Counted from the first letter of the stretch, positions 34,958 to 41,884 are shown. The stretch: 64,000 nt of DNA from an uncultured Christensenella sp. (GCA_910577945.1 CAJTNI010000001.1:162871-226870), one strand, 5' to 3'. Numbers and translations are program-made. The notes: generated by a model not told the origin, from the sequence alone.

Positions 34958-35233
34958 TTACGAAAACACGCCAATCCAAACGGCTTTGTCAGCCGCGCGT
35001 TTTCCCTCGCATTCCGATAAAATATCTGTTATTAAAAACGTTGCCGCAAACAGCACGTTGCCCAGCGTTTGCTCCATGCCGAACGCTTTAACGAGCATTA
35101 AAACCTCGATATTGGCAGACACGGTAGTAATCGCTGTCATGGCATAAAGCCCCGCGCGCCCGAAAAATTTATAACCGAGCAGCGTAGCGCCGAATATAAA
35201 CACAAGCGAAATTACCAAAAGCAGCTCGTTCAT
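34958..35233 (-). pseudogene. Truncated YhhQ/VUT family queuosine-precursor transporter
   Basis: The 91-residue product from ATG 35233 matches only the first part of the YhhQ (queuosine precursor transporter) family: MNELLLVISLVFIFGATLLGYKFFG, then SANIEVLMLV, then the family hallmark GNVLFAATFLITDILSE followed by KAVWIGVF. It then stops, 12 bp from the tRNA-Gly duplication. Full-length members are about 220 residues, so roughly the last 60 percent, with most membrane helices, is gone. A GTG at 35242 is an alternative start. It overlaps the stop of the remnant upstream, the mark of a former operon. Confidence 0.75.
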
Positions 35234-35234
35234 A

Positions 35235-35450
35235 TCAATCACCCACGCCGAAATCGTTGTTGTTTATCAGAATATCTATGCGCGAATTGTCGATATACAA
35301 CGGACATATCGAATTGCCGAGCGCGCCCGTCACCCTGTCGAGCACAAACTTGTTCAATCGGAAATTTTCGCGTTCGTCCGCACAACCATCCAAACGATAG
35401 TCGTAAAACGCGCACTTTCGATACGCGCAGCCGCTGCCGCGCAACGACAC
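35235..35450 (-). pseudogene. Small remnant, possibly of a radical SAM queuine-salvage enzyme (QueL-like)
   Basis: A 71-residue ORF with a GTG start and no Shine-Dalgarno. Its beginning (VSLRGSGCAYRKCAFYDYRLD) resembles, from memory, the N terminus of a radical SAM family found next to YhhQ transporters in clostridia, where the last position of a CxxC pair is Cys; here it is Tyr. Its end overlaps the transporter start, as expected for the natural C terminus, so an internal deletion is likely. If intact it would have made or recycled deazaguanine. The family call is tentative; that the gene is not functional is more certain. Confidence 0.4.
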
Positions 35451-35454
35451 AATT

Positions 35455-36297
35455 TCACGCTAGTTTTTTTGCGTGATTACCGAATATCTCTCCATAAACC
35501 AAATACGCGTCGCTAGGCAGTTGCGAGCATATTTGCTCCGCCCGAGGGACGGGTCTTTTCGCCCGATACGGCGTTAAACTCGCTCGTAGTAGTACAGAGA
35601 CTACAACTTCGCTCGTCTGCCTTGTCTCGGACGGAAATCCCTCACCCTCGGGCACGGGGTGGCGACCTCGGTTAAACACACCCGAACGGACTGTTTTCGG
35701 CTCTATCTGCGTTAAACTCGCTCGCAGTAGCGCCGAGGCTACGACTTCGCAATTTGCCTTGATATAGCCTAAAAACCAGTCGCGTCGGGCGCATTGCGTT
35801 TTTACGAGGCAAATACTCGTCGTGTTCTCGTCGCAAATTCGCCCTTGTGCAAGCACAAGCGAATTTACTCCTCGAATCGCGAGGCTAGACGTGCGAAACG
35901 GAGCGCGTCGTACCCGCTGCGGTACGGCAAACGACGCTTCGCGCGTATAGACCGCGATTTGCCCGTAAAAATGTGTTCTACCGCGGTCGCCACCCCGTAA
36001 CAGCAGTTTTGGCGCATTAGAGACAAGCAGTGCGAGGAAAAGCTGCGAAGCGCGTGCTTGCGGCACGTGCGAACGGCTTTGACAAAGCAATGCGCCGACT
36101 GTAATGCGCCAAAACCGAAGCAAATATCGCCGCGACTGCCTAAGTACGCGGAGGCATAATACGCCTTTAAACTCCTTAGTTTTGATTTAGCTCTCGCAAG
36201 GCAGGATGGTTACGAACCGCCTATCGATATTTACTACCGCTTTACGGTAAAGTCGAACATTCAAGCGCCGATTACCGCTAACGCTACTCCGCCTATT
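35455..36297. repeat. Palindrome-rich non-coding stretch
   Basis: About 840 bp without a credible gene. A 222-codon minus-strand frame (35455-36123) has no recognisable domain, no Shine-Dalgarno and internal repetition. Two diverged direct copies of about 60 bp (near 35568-35630 and 35708-35765) share GCGTTAAACTCGCTCG. Inverted pairs include 35654-35683 with 35969-35998 (about 29 bp, 14 exact) and 36007-36019 with 36102-36114 (13 bp exact). This looks like nested short mobile or REP-type repeats. I see no RNA gene I can name. Confidence 0.6.
35654..35998. mobile_element. MITE-like segment bounded by imperfect terminal inverted repeats
   Basis: The ends ACGGGGTGGCGACC (35654-35667) and its exact complement (35985-35998) are extended by further matching bases to about 29 bp. 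The 345-bp interior has no coding capacity that I can support. No clear target-site duplication is visible. A miniature element is an inference from the structure only. Confidence 0.4.
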
Positions 36298-37140
36298 CTA
36301 TTTAGAGAAAAATGCGACGCCGATTGCGCCGGGCCCGATATGCGTACCTATCGTGCTGCCTATCATGTGTCTGGGAATACTGTCGGTTTTACCCGTCCAC
36401 AGCGCGGCGCTATCCGCTACGTATTTTTCGAGCAGCGCGTCAGACAGCCCCGAATACACGAGCGCGTACGGCATATCGAAATCTATTCCGTACTTATCGA
36501 CGAACTTGGTCAAAAGATTGCCGCCGTGCTTGGACCCCATCGCCTTGCCTTCCATTTTGACCTCGCCGTCGGTTATCGATATTACGGGACGAATGGAAAA
36601 CAGCTTGCCTGCTGCGGCGACGGCGGACGATATGCGCCCGCCCTTGCGCAAATATTCCAACGTGCCGAGCAGCGCGAGCAGCTTTATGCTCTTTTTCTTT
36701 TCGTTCAGCTCGGCGGCGATTTCGGCGGCGGCGCGCCCGTCCTTTATCAATTTCAGCGCGTGCATGCACAAAATGCGCTCGCCCGCGCTGGCGTTGAGAC
36801 TGTCGATTACATGAACCTTGTCGCCGTATTTTTGCGCGGCGCGGCACGCGCAATCGTACGTGCCCGACAGCTTCGACGAAATCACAATCGCGATTACCTC
36901 GTCGCCGTCGGACGTTAGCCGCTCAAAACACTCGTCGAAACGGTACTCGTTGATTTGGCTCGTTTGCGGCAGCTCGTCGCACTCTATCAGCTTATTGAAA
37001 AATTCGGCGTGCGAGAGGTTGACGCCGTCCGCATACTCGGTATCGCCGAAACGAATTTGCATGGGTAGCAGCGTAACGCCCAATTCCGCAGCTTCGGTCG
37101 CGTCGATATCGGAAGAAGAATCAATCAAAATCTTAATCAT
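36298..37140 (-). CDS. DegV family fatty-acid-binding protein
   Basis: DegV/FakB proteins bind a fatty acid and present it to FakA kinase. The 280-residue protein has the family start IKILIDSSSDIDATEAAELG, the middle signature QTSQINEYRFDECFE, and the lipid-pocket residues around SSKLSGTYDCA. The C-terminal domain includes RPVISITDGEV and ends IGSTIGTHIGPGAIGVAFF. It follows the FNT channel by 17 bp and is probably co-transcribed with it. No fakA is in the window. Confidence 0.93.
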   Translation of the reverse strand: MIKILIDSSSDIDATEAAELGVTLLPMQIRFGDTEYADGVNLSHAEFFNKLIECDELPQTSQINEYRFDECFERLTSDGDEVIAIVISSKLSGTYDCACRAAQKYGDKVHVIDSLNASAGERILCMHALKLIKDGRAAAEIAAELNEKKKSIKLLALLGTLEYLRKGGRISSAVAAAGKLFSIRPVISITDGEVKMEGKAMGSKHGGNLLTKFVDKYGIDFDMPYALVYSGLSDALLEKYVADSAALWTGKTDSIPRHMIGSTIGTHIGPGAIGVAFFSK

Positions 37141-37157
37141 AAAATTTCACCCACAAA

Positions 37158-37973
37158 TCAATTATCGGTCGCTACGGGCTCTTTATTCCGTTTTAGATAA
37201 ACGAATTTGTACGCCACGGCTATCAAGCCGCCGCCTATGATATTACCCAGCGTAGCGGGCAACAGGCTGTAAAGCAGCGCGTTGCCGAGCGTCAAGCCCG
37301 ATGCCGCAATGCCGTACTCCGCGCCCGCCATAAGCCCCGCCGTAAGATAGTACATGTTGGCAACCGAGTGCTCGAAACCGCACACCACAAAAGCGAATAC
37401 GGGCATGTAGACCGCCAGAATTTTTCCGCCTATGTTCTTGCTCGCCATTGCCGCCCATACCGCCAAGCATACCAGCATATTGCAAAGTATTCCGCGCATG
37501 AACGCGTCCGAAAACGCCATACCGCTCTTTGCCGCCGCAGTGTTTATGCACGCGCTGACAGCAAGCCCGACCGTATCTCCGCCCTTCGCGCCGAAAACGT
37601 GCCCGAACACGGCAAGCACGGCAATAATAACAGAGCCTATAAGATTGCCGCCGTACGCGATACCCCAATTTTTAAGCACGCCCGTAAGCTTGACGTCGCG
37701 GTTAATCAGCGGCGCAATCAGCAGACAATTACCCGTAAAAAGCTCCGCGCCGCATACCGTTACGAGTATAAGCCCGAGCGGAAAAACCGCGCCCTTGATA
37801 AGCGTCGATTGCGTGCCCGTAAAGCCCGCGCCCGCGATTGTCGCAAGCACCGCGCCCGTCGCGATAAACGCGCCCGCAAGCACAGCCAAAATCAACGTCT
37901 TGTACCAAATTTGCGCAGTCTTGCCCTTGGCGACGCTTATGTAGTTTAATGCTATTTCACTCGGTTGGTTCAT
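37158..37973 (-). CDS. Formate/nitrite transporter family channel (FocA type)
   Basis: A pentameric anion channel family moving formate, nitrite or similar ions. The 271-residue protein has six membrane segments and typical stretches such as AGAFIATGAVLATIAG, LFTGNCLLIAP, WGIAYGGNLIGS and GFEHSVANMYYL, where the conserved His lies. Formate is the likely substrate in a fermenting bacterium, but the sequence alone does not prove it. The promoter at 37980-38008 ends 6 bp before the ATG, so the mRNA is predicted to be leaderless. degV follows. Confidence 0.92.
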   Translation of the reverse strand: MNQPSEIALNYISVAKGKTAQIWYKTLILAVLAGAFIATGAVLATIAGAGFTGTQSTLIKGAVFPLGLILVTVCGAELFTGNCLLIAPLINRDVKLTGVLKNWGIAYGGNLIGSVIIAVLAVFGHVFGAKGGDTVGLAVSACINTAAAKSGMAFSDAFMRGILCNMLVCLAVWAAMASKNIGGKILAVYMPVFAFVVCGFEHSVANMYYLTAGLMAGAEYGIAASGLTLGNALLYSLLPATLGNIIGGGLIAVAYKFVYLKRNKEPVATDN

Positions 37974-37979
37974 ACGGCA

Positions 37980-38008
37980 ATTATAAATGCAAATACGCGC
38001 TTTGTCAA
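37980..38008 (-). promoter_or_regulatory. Consensus promoter giving a leaderless FNT message
   Basis: TTGACA (38003-38008), 17-bp spacer, TATAAT (37980-37985), then TGCCGT and the ATG. The normal start site is about 7 bp after the -10, which is the A of ATG. Confidence 0.82.
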
Positions 38009-38087
38009 CCGATTACGACACCGTAGGTCACTTTACGCCGAATATCGACAGCAATTATAAATAATCGCTACATATCGTTTAATATAA

Positions 38088-38341
38088 AATATTAAAATAT
38101 CGACCCGCCGACGTTCCGTCCGCAGACCGATAATGGAGCCGAAGATGAGACCGGCGCGTATTGCTACGCAATCCGCCGACTTCGCCGCACAGCGGCTCGT
38201 CCGCTCGCTGAAAATATGCCACAGGCATATTTTCTTTACGCTCGCGCCCTTACAGGGTTCAAGTCCCATTACGCTATTAACAATATTAAAATATCGACCC
38301 GCCGACGTTCCGTCCGCAGACCGATAATGGAGCCGAAGATG
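38088..38341. repeat. 60-bp perfect direct repeat copying the tRNA-Thr 3' end, with a 134-bp insert
   Basis: 38088-38147 and 38282-38341 are identical over 60 bp. The right copy includes the last 14 bases of tRNA-Thr (CCA, discriminator and 3' acceptor strand), so the left copy duplicates a tRNA 3' end, the classic integrase attachment arrangement. The insert (38148-38281) has no gene. It contains two hairpins with ACA loops (38184-38196 and 38210-38234) and a T-arm-like GGGTTCAAGTCCCAT (38255-38269) that is inverted relative to the tRNA. Confidence 0.8.
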
Positions 38342-38403
38342 GGACTTGAACCCGCAACCTACTGATTACAAGTCAGTTGCTCTACCGATTGAGCTACTTC
38401 GGC
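38328..38403 (-). tRNA. tRNA-Thr (TGT)
   Basis: 76 nt with 7-bp acceptor stem (GCCGAAG with CTTCGGC), D arm with GTAGCTCAAT, anticodon loop CTTGTAA (anticodon TGT), T arm with GGTTCAAGTCC and encoded CCA. It is the last of four tRNAs read from the promoter at 38681-38709. Confidence 0.95.
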
Positions 38404-38416
38404 GCAATGTAGATTG

Positions 38417-38492
38417 TGGTGCCTCGGGGCGGAATCGAACCACCGACACAGGGATTTTCAGTCCCTTGCTCTACCGACTGAGCTACCGAGGC
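38417..38492 (-). tRNA. tRNA-Phe (GAA)
   Basis: 76 nt. Acceptor stem GCCTCGG with CCGAGGC, anticodon stem AGGGA/TCCCT with loop CTGAAAA (anticodon GAA), T arm with GGTTCGATTCC, encoded CCA. Confidence 0.95.
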
Positions 38493-38499
38493 AAAAGTA

Positions 38500-38576
38500 T
38501 GGCGACCCGGAAGGGACTTGAACCCTCGACCTCCAGCGTGACAGGCTGGCGTACTAACCATCTGTACTACCGGGCC
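38500..38576 (-). tRNA. tRNA-Asp (GTC)
   Basis: 77 nt. Acceptor stem GGCCCGG with CCGGGTC (one G-U pair), discriminator G as expected for Asp, anticodon stem CCAGC/GCTGG with loop CTGTCAC (anticodon GTC), encoded CCA. Confidence 0.95.
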
Positions 38577-38579
38577 ACA

Positions 38580-38656
38580 TGGTGGACCTTCAGGGACTTG
38601 AACCCCGGACAAACCGGTTATGAGCCGGTTGCTCTAACCAACTGAGCTAAAGGTCC
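38580..38656 (-). tRNA. tRNA-Met (CAT), elongator; tRNA-Ile2 not excluded
   Basis: 77 nt. Acceptor stem GGACCTT with AAGGTCC, anticodon stem ACCGG/CCGGT with loop CTCATAA (anticodon CAT), encoded CCA. It has a paired first base, so it is not the initiator. CAT is also used by tRNA-Ile2 before lysidine modification; overall similarity to clostridial elongator Met tRNAs favours Met. Confidence 0.85.
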
Positions 38657-38680
38657 CTAAGCCATCTAAACAGCTTACTT

Positions 38681-38709
38681 AATATACAACATCTTTTACG
38701 GTTTGTCAA
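38681..38709 (-). promoter_or_regulatory. Promoter of the Met-Asp-Phe-Thr tRNA operon
   Basis: TTGACA (38704-38709), 17-bp spacer, TATATT (38681-38686), 24 bp before the first tRNA. Confidence 0.85.
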
Positions 38710-38796
38710 CAAATTTTACGCGTAATTTATAAAATTTCTTATAATTATTTTCCGCTGATTCTATGCTAAAATTTTAATATTATTGCGAAAAAATCC

Positions 38797-38825
38797 TTGA
38801 CAACCCCTTTTTCTTGTGGTAATAT
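38797..38825 (+). promoter_or_regulatory. Promoter of tRNA-Lys
   Basis: TTGACA (38797-38802), 17-bp spacer, TAATAT (38820-38825), 12 bp before the tRNA. It diverges from the four-tRNA operon promoter. Confidence 0.82.
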
Positions 38826-38837
38826 AAATATGCTTTT

Positions 38838-38913
38838 GCATCCTTAGCTCAGTTGGTAGAGCAACTGACTCTTAATCAGTGGGTCCGGAGTTCGAGTCTC
38901 CGAGGGTGTACCA
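38838..38913 (+). tRNA. tRNA-Lys (CTT)
   Basis: 76 nt. Acceptor stem GCATCCT with AGGGTGT (two G-U pairs), anticodon stem ACTGA/TCAGT with loop CTCTTAA (anticodon CTT), T arm with AGTTCGAGTCT, encoded CCA. Confidence 0.94.
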
Positions 38914-38922
38914 AAGAAAACG

Positions 38923-38945
38923 CCGTCGCTTGTCGACGGTTTTTT
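38923..38945 (+). terminator. Terminator of tRNA-Lys
   Basis: CCGTCG and CGACGG (38923-38928 and 38934-38939) followed by six T, ten bases after the tRNA. It belongs to a 54-bp sequence repeated at 39331-39384. The rest of the interval up to 39182 shows no gene; a short palindrome (TTGCGCA/TGCGCAA) lies near 39067-39082. Confidence 0.85.
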
Positions 38946-39182
38946 CTTTGGCGGCATTCCGCAACGAGAGGCATGGCGCGAAAAACACCGCATACGAGTG
39001 TTCAACTTATAAAGCAATAAAATCAAAAATTGACAGATGTATTTTCATCGTGCGGTTTGCTATATGCTTGCGCAACTGCGCAAAGCCAGCCGCGAATCCA
39101 CGTCATTCTTCGATACTGTACAACAAACAAGATTAAAAGTGCCGCAATGCGTCGCGGGACTTCACAAAGGAGTAATAAAACT

Positions 39183-39311
39183 ATGAAAATGGAATCTAAA
39201 TGCAGCAACTGCCCATACGCTCAAACGACCGATAACTTTTGGACGTTATGGTGCACATATTGGCAAAAAATTGTTTATCGCACGTCAGGCTGCACGAGAG
39301 ATTACGAATAA
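39183..39311 (+). CDS. 42-residue small protein with four cysteines
   Basis: ATG 39183 has AAAGGAG 10 nt upstream, one of the clearer ribosome-binding sites here, and the ORF ends shortly before a terminator (39337-39359). The product has Cys7 and Cys10 as CxxC (KCSNCPYAQ), Cys24 (LWCTYWQ) and Cys37 (SGCTRDYE). This resembles the metal-binding layout of many tiny clostridial proteins, but I do not recognise a named family. No clear promoter was found; transcription from tRNA-Lys would have to pass its terminator. Confidence 0.6.
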   Translation: MKMESKCSNCPYAQTTDNFWTLWCTYWQKIVYRTSGCTRDYE

Positions 39312-39336
39312 GAAAATTTACGGTCCGAACAAAACG

Positions 39337-39359
39337 CCTTCGCTCGTCGACGGTTTTTT
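39337..39359 (+). terminator. Terminator after the 42-residue ORF
   Basis: CCTTCG pairs imperfectly with CGACGG around 5 bases and is followed by six T. The sequence is the second copy of the 54-bp repeat that carries the tRNA-Lys terminator. The following interval to 39487 has no visible gene. Confidence 0.7.
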
Positions 39360-39487
39360 ATTTGGTTGCATTCCGCAGCGAGAGCGCGGCGGTTAACGGC
39401 GCATGCCGATTATCCGCACATTTTTGCGATAACGCGCGGCAAACGAAAAATTTTGTCGCAAATCGCTTTGTTTTATCTTAAAATATA

Positions 39488-39516
39488 TTGTAAATTCACG
39501 ATTTGTATGTTATAAT
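39488..39516 (+). promoter_or_regulatory. Promoter of the isomerase-glycosylase operon
   Basis: TTGTAA (39488-39493), 17-bp spacer, TATAAT (39511-39516), 57 bp before the ATG. Confidence 0.72.
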
Positions 39517-39573
39517 ATTGCAGCAGGCGGATATTTCGATAATTTTTAGCTTGCAAGATTTCGGAGGCTTAGC

Positions 39574-40464
39574 ATGAGCAGCAATTTATCCACCAACGTC
39601 GCAAGCAATGCGACGGACGGAAGTTTGAATTTGGTCACGTATGCAATGGAGCGCGACATTGCCAAAAAAGTCATGTGCATCGAAGACACGCTAAAACTCG
39701 CCTCCGCCGCGAAAATCAAATTCGTGGACGTTATGAACGTTTCGCGCGCGCACGAGCTCGAAGAATACATATCGGCAATCAAGAGCACGGGCGTCGGCGT
39801 ATACTGCTATACGGCGGAAATTTCTTTTCTCGGAAATATCGACAGACTGTTGAATACCCTCAAAATGCAGCTGCGCATAGCCGCGGTGCTCGGCGCAAAG
39901 CTGTTTTTGATAACGCCGTACTCGGGTGCGGCCGACGAACGCAAAGCCAAAAGCATAGGCAAAGAACAGGTTTTGCAGGTAATGGCGCAATATTTTAAAA
40001 TCGCCGTCAAAGAAGCCGCAAAATACGGCTTGCGCGTTTGTTTCGAAACCGCGGATAAAGACGCTTTCGGGCTTTGCTCCTCCGCCGACTGCAAGCAGGT
40101 TTTGGACCAAACGCCGGGGCTGGGCTTGGTGTTTAACACGGCGAACTCCGTCGCTTGCGGCGAAGACCCCAAGGACGCGCACGACGCGCTCAAAAACTAC
40201 ATTGTTCACGTACATTTAAAGGATATAAAGCTCGCGGAGTCCGACCAAAAATCGCCTACCCAACCGCTCGCTCCCGACGGTCGCGTCATGCAAGACGCCG
40301 TAATAGGCAGCGGAATTATACCCGTACGCGAAATTTACGACAGCATGATAAAAGCGGGTTACCCCGGCAGATTCGGAATATGCTATTCGCATGCCGAAGG
40401 CAAGCCGTACACACTCACGCAAAATTCGGCGAACCTGCTGCAATATTTGCGTTGGCTCAAATAA
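39574..40464 (+). CDS. Sugar phosphate isomerase/epimerase family TIM-barrel protein
   Basis: A 296-residue protein of the xylose-isomerase-like/AP endonuclease 2 superfamily. Features that fit are the internal strand-helix pattern (AKLFLITPYSG, LRVCFETADKDAFG), the metal-site region YIVHVHLKDIK with His, Lys and Asp, and a late GRFGICYSHAEGKP. Members use a divalent metal and act on many sugars and cyclitols, so the substrate cannot be named. GGAGG precedes the ATG. It is the first gene of a two-gene plus-strand operon. Confidence 0.82.
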   Translation: MSSNLSTNVASNATDGSLNLVTYAMERDIAKKVMCIEDTLKLASAAKIKFVDVMNVSRAHELEEYISAIKSTGVGVYCYTAEISFLGNIDRLLNTLKMQLRIAAVLGAKLFLITPYSGAADERKAKSIGKEQVLQVMAQYFKIAVKEAAKYGLRVCFETADKDAFGLCSSADCKQVLDQTPGLGLVFNTANSVACGEDPKDAHDALKNYIVHVHLKDIKLAESDQKSPTQPLAPDGRVMQDAVIGSGIIPVREIYDSMIKAGYPGRFGICYSHAEGKPYTLTQNSANLLQYLRWLK

Positions 40465-40469
40465 TTATC

Positions 40470-40982
40470 GTGAACGCGCAAATAAGACAGGCAAAGCACG
40501 CAGACGTCGCACCGCTCGTAAACGAGCGGTGCGACGTACTTTTATTGGGCTCGATGCTCTCGCCCAAATCCGCCGAGGCAAGGTTCTATTATGCGCACCC
40601 GCAAAACAGATTTTGGCGCGTGCTTGCCGCCGTTTTGAATTGCGAGCCGAGCGACGACAACGAAAAACGCGCACAGCTCGCGCTGTCGCACGGCGTCGCG
40701 CTTTGGGACGTTATTTCCGAATGCGATATCGTAGGCGCATCAGACAGCACGATAAAGAACGTAAAATATAACAATATCGACGGCTTGCTTAAAGCGTACC
40801 CGCGCATAACCCGCGTGTTTACCACCGGCGGCAAAGCGCACGAGCTGTTGCTTAAATACAATAAAACCGTTAAAAACCCGATAATCGCCGCAGCGACGCG
40901 GCTGCCGTCTACAAGTCCGCTAAACTGCGCGGCAACGCTCGACGCGCTTATTAGTGCCTATTCCGCAATAACGCAAAAATAA
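40470..40982 (+). CDS. Hypoxanthine/uracil-type DNA glycosylase of the Mug/UDG superfamily
   Basis: The 170-residue product carries the active-site motif LLLGSMLSPKSAEARFYYAHPQNRFWRVLAAVL and the second motif region FTTGGKAHELL...RLPSTSPLN. This matches DNA-deoxyinosine glycosylases (UDG family 6), which remove hypoxanthine or mismatched uracil. The GTG start at 40470 lies 5 bp after the upstream stop with no Shine-Dalgarno, so it probably depends on translational coupling; the open frame upstream of it is only the shadow of the isomerase. Confidence 0.85.
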   Translation: MNAQIRQAKHADVAPLVNERCDVLLLGSMLSPKSAEARFYYAHPQNRFWRVLAAVLNCEPSDDNEKRAQLALSHGVALWDVISECDIVGASDSTIKNVKYNNIDGLLKAYPRITRVFTTGGKAHELLLKYNKTVKNPIIAAATRLPSTSPLNCAATLDALISAYSAITQK

Positions 40983-41012
40983 ACGCATGCTTCATCGGCA
41001 CGCGTTTATTTT
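40976..41012. terminator. Bidirectional terminator between convergent genes
   Basis: AAAATAAACGC (40976-40986) and GCGTTTATTTT (41002-41012) pair perfectly over 11 bp, with further pairing inside. A and T flanks serve both the glycosylase gene (plus) and the Nbp35-type gene (minus). Confidence 0.8.
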
Positions 41013-41029
41013 CGCAAACATATTCGGAA

Positions 41030-41863
41030 TTATAGGTCTTTCGATACAGGCAATCCGCTTTCGAGAATATCTATCGCGCCGTCCACATATCCGACCGACA
41101 GCTCCTCGATTTTCCCACCGTCCGCCGCGCGCACGATTTTCGCGTCGTACGGAATTTCCGCCAACAGAGGCAGCCCGAACTTTTGCGCCACCGCCTCTAC
41201 GGCTTTGCCGTCGCCGAAAACGTTTATGCGTTTACCGCAATCGGGACAAACGGCATAGCTCATATTTTCGACAATGCCCAGCACGGGAATTTTCATCATG
41301 TTAGCCATGTTTACGGCTTTTTCCACAATCATGGACACAAGCTCTTGCGGCGTAGTAACTACGACGATGCCGTCCACCTTTATCGACTGAAACACGGTAA
41401 GCGGCACGTCGCCCGTTCCCGGCGGACAATCGACAAACATGTAATCTATATCGCCCCAGATTACGTCCGTCCAAAACTGCTTTACCATGCCCGCGATTAT
41501 AGGACCGCGCCACACTATGGGGTCGGTCTCGTTCTCCAACAGCAAATTGGACGACACAAGCTTCACGCCGTCCTTGGTTTCGGCGGGGAAAATTCCCGTT
41601 CCGTCGCCGACGAGCTCGCCGCTCACGCCGAACATTTTAGGCACGGACGCGCCTGTTATATCCGCGTCCAATACGGCGCAATGATATCCCTTTTTGCTCA
41701 TGGCGGCGGTAAGCAGCGCCGTGACGGCGGATTTACCCACGCCGCCCTTGCCGCTCACAACGGCGATTACGCACTTTATACGTGAAAACTCGTGCGTCTT
41801 TTCGGTCTGCGGCGCGCCGCAATCCTCCGAACAGTTGGCACAATCGTGATTACATTCGCTCAT
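41030..41863 (-). CDS. Mrp/Nbp35 family iron-sulfur cluster carrier ATPase
   Basis: A P-loop ATPase that assembles or carries Fe-S clusters. The N terminus has four cysteines (Cys4, 8, 11, 15) in an Nbp35-like arrangement. The deviant Walker A is VVSGKGGVGKSAVTALL, followed by DADITGASVPKMFG, and the bridging CPDC motif (SYAVCPDCGKRIN) lies near residue 210. GGAG precedes the ATG. At 277 residues it lacks the N-terminal DUF59 domain of some Mrp proteins. It is transcribed after the membrane protein upstream. Confidence 0.93.
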   Translation of the reverse strand: MSECNHDCANCSEDCGAPQTEKTHEFSRIKCVIAVVSGKGGVGKSAVTALLTAAMSKKGYHCAVLDADITGASVPKMFGVSGELVGDGTGIFPAETKDGVKLVSSNLLLENETDPIVWRGPIIAGMVKQFWTDVIWGDIDYMFVDCPPGTGDVPLTVFQSIKVDGIVVVTTPQELVSMIVEKAVNMANMMKIPVLGIVENMSYAVCPDCGKRINVFGDGKAVEAVAQKFGLPLLAEIPYDAKIVRAADGGKIEELSVGYVDGAIDILESGLPVSKDL

Positions 41864-41884
41864 ATTATGCTCCTAAGAATATAA

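Noticed and set aside
35455..36123. 222-codon minus-strand frame
   Set aside because: No domain, no ribosome-binding site, internal repeats and inverted repeats; better explained as repeat DNA that happens to stay open.
38033..38269. 78-codon minus-strand frame near the tRNA-Thr repeat
   Set aside because: It runs across the direct repeat and the hairpins, and has no ribosome-binding site.
38394..38612. Minus-strand ORF across the tRNA cluster
   Set aside because: It is the tRNA sequence itself translated (VAQSVEQGTENPCVGGSIP), not a protein gene.
38346..38645. Plus-strand ORF over the four tRNAs
   Set aside because: Antisense reading of tRNA-Thr, Phe, Asp and Met; phrases such as NRTTDTGIFSPLLYRLSY are typical tRNA artefacts.
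38844..39026. Minus-strand ORF over tRNA-Lys
   Set aside because: Antisense tRNA artefact (SETRTPDPLIKSQLLYQLS).
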